A stretch of DNA of 50,001 bases from a virus. A program made the position numbers and the translations under genes. Location: positions 1 to 50,001 of the IMG/VR virus record IMGVR_UViG_3300036845_000765. One strand, 5' to 3'. The notes under the pieces are model-generated. The model worked only from the letters and a program-made list of their open reading frames with translations, had not been told where the DNA came from and made no database searches. Of the stretch, positions 44,511-50,001 are shown piece by piece; within the stretch, counting starts at the first letter, position 1; every line of letters starts with the position of its first letter.

Positions 44511-47407
44511 GCAAGCCAGTCATCCAAACCTCCTTCAACGCTGGCGAATGGGCCCCGGCCCTGAACGCTCGTGTCGATCTTGCCAAGTACCATAGTGGAG
44601 CTGCTCTCCTCCGCAACTTCTTCGTGGACTACCGCGGAGGCGCCACCACCCGCCCAGGGACCAAATACATCGCCTCAGTCATCAACCCCGGCTCAGCATT
44701 CCCGGCTCGGCTGATCCCGTTCCAGGCATCGTCCAGTATCGCCTATGCCCTGGAGTTCGGCCAGAATTACATTGGGTTCTATTTCAACGGCGCCCCGGTT
44801 GTGGAGAACGCAACTACCATCAACACAATCTCCAATGCCAACCCTGGGGTGGTCAGTGACACTGCCCATGGGTATTCCACCCTTGACAGGGTACTCATCA
44901 CCGGCGTCGGCGGGATGACCCAAGTCAATGGGCAGGTATACAGAATAACCGTAATTGACGTCAACCGCTACACACTCAAAGACATCTTCGGCAATGTTGT
45001 TGACACGACCAGCTTTGGCACTTACACTTCCGGAGGTACCGCTCAGCGGGTCTATATCATCTCGTCCCCATACCTATCCAGCGAAGTATTTCAGATCAAA
45101 TATACCCAGAACGTAAGCACTCTCATCCTAACCCACCCAAACCATCCTCCGTACGTCCTGACCCTAATCACCGCGACCAACTGGACCTTGGCCGCTATTG
45201 TCTTCGGCTCAACCGCGCCAGTACCAAGCCCGAGCGCCACCTCCACCCTCGGTGCTGGATCGGTCAACTACTCCTACTGCGTCACCGCCGTCGACGTAAC
45301 CGGCCAAGAAAGCGCACCTGGATTCGGTTCGGCCACGCTAGCGGGTCTGCTAGATCTCAGAACCACTCCCGGGACCAACACAATCTCCTGGATAGCCACA
45401 GCCAACACAGCCAGCTACAATGTTTACAAAGCAGAACTTAGGTATGGCACCCCAGTTCCCAGCGGTGCCCAGTTTGGATTCATAGGCAATTGCACAGGCG
45501 TGTCATTTATCGATAGCAACATCGCGCCAGACTTTGCCACAACCCCTCCTGTGGTTCAAAACCCATTCTCCGGATCCGGAGTCCAGAATGTAACCGTAAA
45601 CTTCTCAGGCAATAACTACCCGGCGGTACCATCTGTCACATTCACCGCTGCACCAGCCGGTGGATCCACCGCTACCGGCTTTGCCGTGATGACCGGGATT
45701 GCCTTCTCAATCGCCTCGGCCGGATCCTTCTACATCGTTGGCGATGTTATAAACTTCGCCCAGGGTGTTGTTGGGCAGGTTGCTTCTGCTACCCCTATAA
45801 TACCCGGAGGTGGGGGTTCGCCCGGATCCGGAGGGAACGTAACCGGCATTACCATCATAAACTCCGGTGCGGTGATTGGTCCTGGGGTAGCGTTGACCAA
45901 CCCACTAGGGCAGGTCACGACCACCAGTGCTAGGGGGACCGGGTTTATTATGAACGCAAACTGGGCTGTGATCTCGGTATCGCTAACCTCAGCCGGGGCG
46001 GGGTATCTAGTAGCCCCAACTATCACATTCAGCGGAAGCTTCGGTGCCGTGGCCACAGCTACGCTCGGTGGCGCTTCCCAGGGTAGTGGGATCGCGGTAG
46101 GGAACTCCACAGTCGCGGGATACTTCCAACAGCGTTTGGTCCTCGCTGGGCCGGTTAGCAATCCCCAGCAATTCAACATGTCCCAGCCTGGACAATACTA
46201 CAATTTCAACATCAGCAACCCTCCCCAGGCTGATGACGCTATCTCTGGAACCCTGGTCTCTGGGCAGTTAAACACAATCAAATCCATGATCGCTATGCCA
46301 ACAGGCCTGATCGTGTTTAGCGATCGCCAAGCTTGGCTGATCAACGGAGGGTTCAACGCTGCGCCGGTGTCAGCATTGGCCACTACCGCGAACTCCCAAG
46401 CCTACAATGGCTCATCCGATCTCCAGCCGATAGTGGCTAACTATGATATCTTGTACGTCCAAGCCAAGGGTTCGGTTGTCCGGGATCTGACCTATAACTT
46501 CTACACCAACATCTTCACGGGTAGCGACATCTCAGTCCTGTCCAGCCATCTATTCTACGGCTACAAAATCGTCCAATGGGCCTGGGCCGAGGAGCCATTC
46601 CGCCTTGTCTGGGCTGTCCGCAGCGATGGTGCCCTGCTATCCCTGACCTTTCTAAAAGAACAAGAAATGCTTGCTTGGTCCCACCATGATACCGGGTTTG
46701 GAACATTCCGGTCGATTTGTACCATCACCGAGTCAACGCCCACCGGCACCGTTGATGCTATTTATGTCATCGTCCAGCGTCAGATAAACGGCCAAGCGAT
46801 GAACTATGTGGAAAGGCTTGTGGAATTACCACAGCCTACCAGTTACAGATTCTCTTGGCAAGTCGATGCTGGGATACAGTATAGCGGAGCCGCAGCCTCA
46901 ACCTTCTCCGGGGCACAGCATCTAGCCGGCATGCCCGTCACCGGATTGGCTGATGGTGTTGTTATCAATTTCACCATGCCAACTTCCGGGACGTTTGTGT
47001 TTGGCAACGGCGGGACCGCTGGCCTAACCAACATCGCACCTTCGTCGGTGGTCACGGTTGGTCTAGCCTTCACTCCCCAGATCCAAACCCTGGCCCTGGA
47101 CCTTGGCGAACCAACCGTTCAGGGCAAGCGCAAGAAGGTTTCTGCAGTGACCGTCCGGGTTGCCAATGCTCTAGGCTTGTACGCAGGCAAAACCCTAACC
47201 ACTACCCAGCCAATAAAGGATCTCATCATCGGCCAAACCGGAACCATGTCCAACGCGCCGGTTACCGATCTCCAAACCACAGATTGCCGACTCTACATCG
47301 ACCCAGCCTGGGACGTGTTTGGGCAATATTTCATCACCCAACCAAACCCATACCCGGCGTCCGTGCTCGGCGTGATCCCAGAGATTGAAATTGGGGATGA
47401 CCCATGA
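44507..47407 (+). CDS. tail tubular protein B-like (nozzle) protein with FCCH-like domain
   Basis: A 966-residue protein. The start (KPVIQTSFNAGEWAPALNARVDLAKYHSG) is typical of gp12-like nozzle proteins of short-tail phages. Residues about 110-190 resemble an FCCH-type beta domain (VVSDTAHGYSTLDRVLITGVGG). A fibronectin-like part (SATSTLGAGSVNYSYCVTAVDVTGQESAPG) follows, then long beta-rich regions. It should form the end of the tail and hold fibres or spikes. Coupled at both ends. Confidence 0.82.
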   Translation: MSKPVIQTSFNAGEWAPALNARVDLAKYHSGAALLRNFFVDYRGGATTRPGTKYIASVINPGSAFPARLIPFQASSSIAYALEFGQNYIGFYFNGAPVVENATTINTISNANPGVVSDTAHGYSTLDRVLITGVGGMTQVNGQVYRITVIDVNRYTLKDIFGNVVDTTSFGTYTSGGTAQRVYIISSPYLSSEVFQIKYTQNVSTLILTHPNHPPYVLTLITATNWTLAAIVFGSTAPVPSPSATSTLGAGSVNYSYCVTAVDVTGQESAPGFGSATLAGLLDLRTTPGTNTISWIATANTASYNVYKAELRYGTPVPSGAQFGFIGNCTGVSFIDSNIAPDFATTPPVVQNPFSGSGVQNVTVNFSGNNYPAVPSVTFTAAPAGGSTATGFAVMTGIAFSIASAGSFYIVGDVINFAQGVVGQVASATPIIPGGGGSPGSGGNVTGITIINSGAVIGPGVALTNPLGQVTTTSARGTGFIMNANWAVISVSLTSAGAGYLVAPTITFSGSFGAVATATLGGASQGSGIAVGNSTVAGYFQQRLVLAGPVSNPQQFNMSQPGQYYNFNISNPPQADDAISGTLVSGQLNTIKSMIAMPTGLIVFSDRQAWLINGGFNAAPVSALATTANSQAYNGSSDLQPIVANYDILYVQAKGSVVRDLTYNFYTNIFTGSDISVLSSHLFYGYKIVQWAWAEEPFRLVWAVRSDGALLSLTFLKEQEMLAWSHHDTGFGTFRSICTITESTPTGTVDAIYVIVQRQINGQAMNYVERLVELPQPTSYRFSWQVDAGIQYSGAAASTFSGAQHLAGMPVTGLADGVVINFTMPTSGTFVFGNGGTAGLTNIAPSSVVTVGLAFTPQIQTLALDLGEPTVQGKRKKVSAVTVRVANALGLYAGKTLTTTQPIKDLIIGQTGTMSNAPVTDLQTTDCRLYIDPAWDVFGQYFITQPNPYPASVLGVIPEIEIGDDP

Positions 47408-47820
47408 TCCAGATCATTGACCTTGTCGATATGCCCGTTTCCCAGTACATCGCAACCAACTGTTCCCACGTCCTCTCTGAGCACGATGCGGCCATGCTCG
47501 ACTACTGCCACAAGCTCGGCAAGGTCTACCTGGGCCTAGTCGACTCCACATTCGTCTGTTGCTGGGGACTGATCCCCGGATCCTTCCTTTCCGACCAAGC
47601 CTATCTCTGGATGTGGGCACCTGGGCCAATCGCGCATCAATTCATCTTCATCCGCCAAAGCCAGATCCAAGTTCGCAAGATGCTGGATCGCTACCCTGTT
47701 ATCATTGGCCATTGCAAGCGATCATCGCGCTCGGCCCAGCGTTGGCTGAAATGGCTTGGCGCGGAGTTTGAGAAGACCACAGCGGATATCATCCCGTTCA
47801 CAATCCAAAGGGCTCCGTGA
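47404..47820 (+). CDS. gp13-like internal virion protein (GNAT-like)
   Basis: A 138-residue protein with strand-helix order of small GNAT-like phage proteins (FVCCWGLIPGSF..., RYPVIIGHCKRSSRSAQRWLKWLGAEF). The ending, RWLKWLGAEF, is common to gp13-type proteins of T7-like phages. It precedes the gp14- and gp15-like genes, as in T7. No catalytic proof. Confidence 0.74.
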   Translation: MIQIIDLVDMPVSQYIATNCSHVLSEHDAAMLDYCHKLGKVYLGLVDSTFVCCWGLIPGSFLSDQAYLWMWAPGPIAHQFIFIRQSQIQVRKMLDRYPVIIGHCKRSSRSAQRWLKWLGAEFEKTTADIIPFTIQRAP

Positions 47821-48371
47821 TGGCCGATCCGATGACAGCGATGGCTGCGGTCAGCATTGGCGGAACCATCGCTGGTGGGTTGGTCCAAGCCCAAGGCCAA
47901 CAAGATTCCGCCGACGCCCAGGCTGCGGCACTCAATTACAAAGCCGGGGTTGCTGGTCTCAACAAACAAATCGCCGACCAAAACGCCAACTGGGCCATGG
48001 AAGCTGGCGATACCAAAGCCGCCATCTCCGGAATGAAAACCAAAGCCGAGATTGGCAAGACCCTGACCGAGCAATCCTCGTCCGGCATCGATGTCAACTC
48101 CGGCTCAGGTTCCCGAGTGCGCGAAGCCCAGGACACCATCGGCGCGTTTGATCAAAACGTCATCCGCTGGGATGCCAGCAAAACCGCTTACGGCTATGAG
48201 ACCAAAGCTATGACCGATGTCGCCGAAGCCAATCTCGACACCATGGCGGCTGCGGATGTCAAGCGGGCTGGGGATATCCAAGCCCTGGGTTCTTATCTCA
48301 ACATGGGAACCCAGGTTGCATCCAAGTGGACGCAGGGTAAGTCTAGCGGTTTGTTTGGTTCTAGCTCTTAG
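47820..48371 (+). CDS. gp14-like internal virion protein
   Basis: A 183-residue Ala/Gly-rich, helical protein (MADPMTAMAAVSIGGTIAGG start; SGIDVNSGSGSRVREAQDTIG) resembling the smallest ejected core protein of T7-like phages, which goes to the outer membrane. The start is ATG 47820; the GTG one codon earlier is less likely. A hydrophobic N-terminal segment could insert into a membrane. Confidence 0.76.
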   Translation: MADPMTAMAAVSIGGTIAGGLVQAQGQQDSADAQAAALNYKAGVAGLNKQIADQNANWAMEAGDTKAAISGMKTKAEIGKTLTEQSSSGIDVNSGSGSRVREAQDTIGAFDQNVIRWDASKTAYGYETKAMTDVAEANLDTMAAADVKRAGDIQALGSYLNMGTQVASKWTQGKSSGLFGSSS

Positions 48372-48379
48372 GATCGCCA

Positions 48380-50001
48380 ATGCCCCAAGCTCCCCAAGGC
48401 CTGCTCCCAGATGTCTCGCCCTCCGGCCAGGGAACTCCGGATATCTCCCTCCCAGTCCCGACCGAAGCCTTCGGTGGCGCGGTCGGACAGGCTCTGCAAA
48501 CCCTTGGTGGGGATATCACCAAAAGCTCGGACACGATCTGGTCTCGGGCTATGGAGATGCAGGGACTGGCCAATGAAACCGCGGCGAAGGATGCGGACGC
48601 TAAGTACATGATGCAGTCCGGCGTGATGCATGCTAAGTTTATCAATCTCGAAGGCCAGAACGCTAGTCCCGAAGCCTTGGCCAAGCACATTCAAGATCTC
48701 CAAGATCTCCGGACCAACCTTCGCCAAGGGCTGAACCCAGCCGCAGCGAGGATGTACGACGGCTCCTCCCTATCCTTCATGGCGCGGAATATCTTCAACG
48801 CAGCCGGGCACGCTGGGCAACAGCAGAATGTGGCTGCCAATCAAGCAGATCAATCGCGGATCCAGGCCATCGACAATCACATTGGCGACAACCCCCAAGA
48901 CGAAATCGCCTTCAAGCGCGGTATCGCTGCCAAGTCCGCTGCGATCGAGGATATGGGTTCCCGGTCCGGCTGGTCTCCCCAGAAGGTGGATGAAACCAAA
49001 CAAGAATCCATCTCGACCTCGTATGCTCATCGTATCGAAGGCATCGCCAAGACAAACGCTATCGCCGCGCAGAGGATGTTGGATAGCGGAACCAAGGATG
49101 GGTCGATCACAGACAATGATTCGCTAAAACTCCAAGCAACCATCAACACTCGGTTTCGAGACCAGGGCTCCCGAATCATCACCGACCAGGTCCTCGCCAA
49201 TCGCCGGGATGGCAAAGAACGCGACCAACCAGAACAATACTACATCGACAAGGCCGAAGCCCAGGCCGATCAAACGATGAAAGACAACAACATCACCGAT
49301 CCGTTTTTTAAGGATGCGGTGAGGAAGACTATCCAAACCCAGTTTGGGCACCAAATGACTGTCGAACGCAGTCAGGAGTTCCAAGACAAGCAGACCTTGA
49401 CCAACGCTCTCCAACACACCAACGCGGAAGGGTTTCATCCGCGGTCTGTGGATGAACTGAAATCCGTCGACCCAGCCACCTCCGCAGCCTGGGACCGGAT
49501 GCAGCCGACTGATCAAGATCGGTTCCGAGGGATCCTTCGGGATATCGCGGCGGGCAAGCGGATTGAACCAACCGATGAAAACCAAAAGCGTTATACAACC
49601 CTTCTAGGCATGGCCGGCCCAACCGGTGATCGCAATGCGTTTATGAACACGGACATCTGGAAAGAGAACATCCCTCTGGCCCAGCGCAACCAACTCCTAT
49701 CCCTCCAGCGCTCGGCCGTTCTCCAGTCCGCCCAGGACCCGCGGGTTGGTCACGCTATCGGCATCCTCAAACAAGACGCGTCCTTCGCCGGGATCGACAA
49801 AAAGCAAGACGCGGATTCATACTACAACTTCACCGGGGCGCTGCAAGGTGCCTTGGCCCAGTTTCAGGACAACACCAAGCGTGCACCCAACGACAAGGAA
49901 ATCAAGGAAATCGGCAATCACCTGATCCAAGAACAAACCGCTAACACCTGGTTCGGTGGCGCGTTCGGTGGGGAGCCGTTGTATAACATCTCCGTGCCTT
50001 C
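48380..50001 (+). CDS. gp15-like internal virion protein, N-terminal 540 residues (runs off the window)
   Basis: Starts at ATG 48380 (MPQAPQGLLPDVSPS) and stays open to the window edge. It is a charged helical protein without recognised catalytic residues. Its last 182 bases match bases 1-182, so the rest of the gene (to 363) is at the left edge, giving about 600 residues. Position supports a gp15-like ejected core protein. Confidence 0.76.
   Translation, partial: MPQAPQGLLPDVSPSGQGTPDISLPVPTEAFGGAVGQALQTLGGDITKSSDTIWSRAMEMQGLANETAAKDADAKYMMQSGVMHAKFINLEGQNASPEALAKHIQDLQDLRTNLRQGLNPAAARMYDGSSLSFMARNIFNAAGHAGQQQNVAANQADQSRIQAIDNHIGDNPQDEIAFKRGIAAKSAAIEDMGSRSGWSPQKVDETKQESISTSYAHRIEGIAKTNAIAAQRMLDSGTKDGSITDNDSLKLQATINTRFRDQGSRIITDQVLANRRDGKERDQPEQYYIDKAEAQADQTMKDNNITDPFFKDAVRKTIQTQFGHQMTVERSQEFQDKQTLTNALQHTNAEGFHPRSVDELKSVDPATSAAWDRMQPTDQDRFRGILRDIAAGKRIEPTDENQKRYTTLLGMAGPTGDRNAFMNTDIWKENIPLAQRNQLLSLQRSAVLQSAQDPRVGHAIGILKQDASFAGIDKKQDADSYYNFTGALQGALAQFQDNTKRAPNDKEIKEIGNHLIQEQTANTWFGGAFGGEPLYNISVP
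49820..50001. repeat. right copy of the repeated end
   Basis: Second copy of bases 1-182, ending at the window edge. It shows circularity or concatenation rather than a real physical terminus, because it lies inside a gene far from the terminase. Confidence 0.9.

Overview
The window is one unit of a double-stranded DNA tailed phage with a short-tail (podovirus) gene set. The first 182 bases reappear at the right end (49820-50001) with only four substitutions, so the sequence closes on itself with a unit of about 49.8 kb. The last gene runs off the right edge and its C-terminus is found at the left edge. I see no integrase, phage RNA polymerase, tRNA, rRNA or CRISPR array. Consensus sigma-70 promoters, Sec signal peptides ending in Ala-x-Ala and Shine-Dalgarno sites point to a proteobacterial host; this is inference. 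The capsid genes (Bbp19-like, scaffold, coat, Bbp16-like cement) resemble Bordetella phage BPP-1. The portal, tail tube and ejected core proteins follow the T7 plan.

Right-hand (plus-strand) arm, from about 27.1 kb to the end and on to 9.3 kb after closure. It runs: a small early-type gene, terminase subunits, linker ORFs, portal, Bbp19-like protein, scaffold, coat protein, an inserted HNH homing endonuclease, cement protein, five exported fibre/adhesin-like proteins ending in a beta-helix tailspike, small virion ORFs, two tail tube proteins, gp13/gp14/gp15-like internal proteins, and a 2094-residue ejected protein with a zinc-protease motif. A lysis group follows: GH24 lysozyme, membrane proteins and a permuted papain-like amidase.

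Left-hand (minus-strand) arm, about 26.6 to 9.2 kb. It begins with some thirty small, mostly unknown ORFs, many translationally coupled and several with zinc ribbons. It ends with a recombination/replication module: Cas4-like nuclease, Sak4-like ATPase, SSB-like protein, uracil-DNA glycosylase fused to part of a 3'-5' exonuclease, a split family A DNA polymerase and a DUF3987-like helicase. The arms diverge at 26.6-27.8 kb, where the promoters and AT-rich repeats lie, and converge at 9.23-9.31 kb.

The least explained signals are: (1) a dispersed repeat, TAGTCTGTC plus GATACCAAC, that keeps the same orientation relative to transcription in both arms and lies in intergenic and coding DNA; (2) three promoters with a 14-bp palindrome exactly 1 bp upstream of the -35 box; (3) five virion-region proteins with Sec signals; (4) a polymerase whose exonuclease domain is divided between two genes by a small ORF; (5) an HNH gene bounded by a 9-bp duplication; (6) two covarying RNA hairpins.
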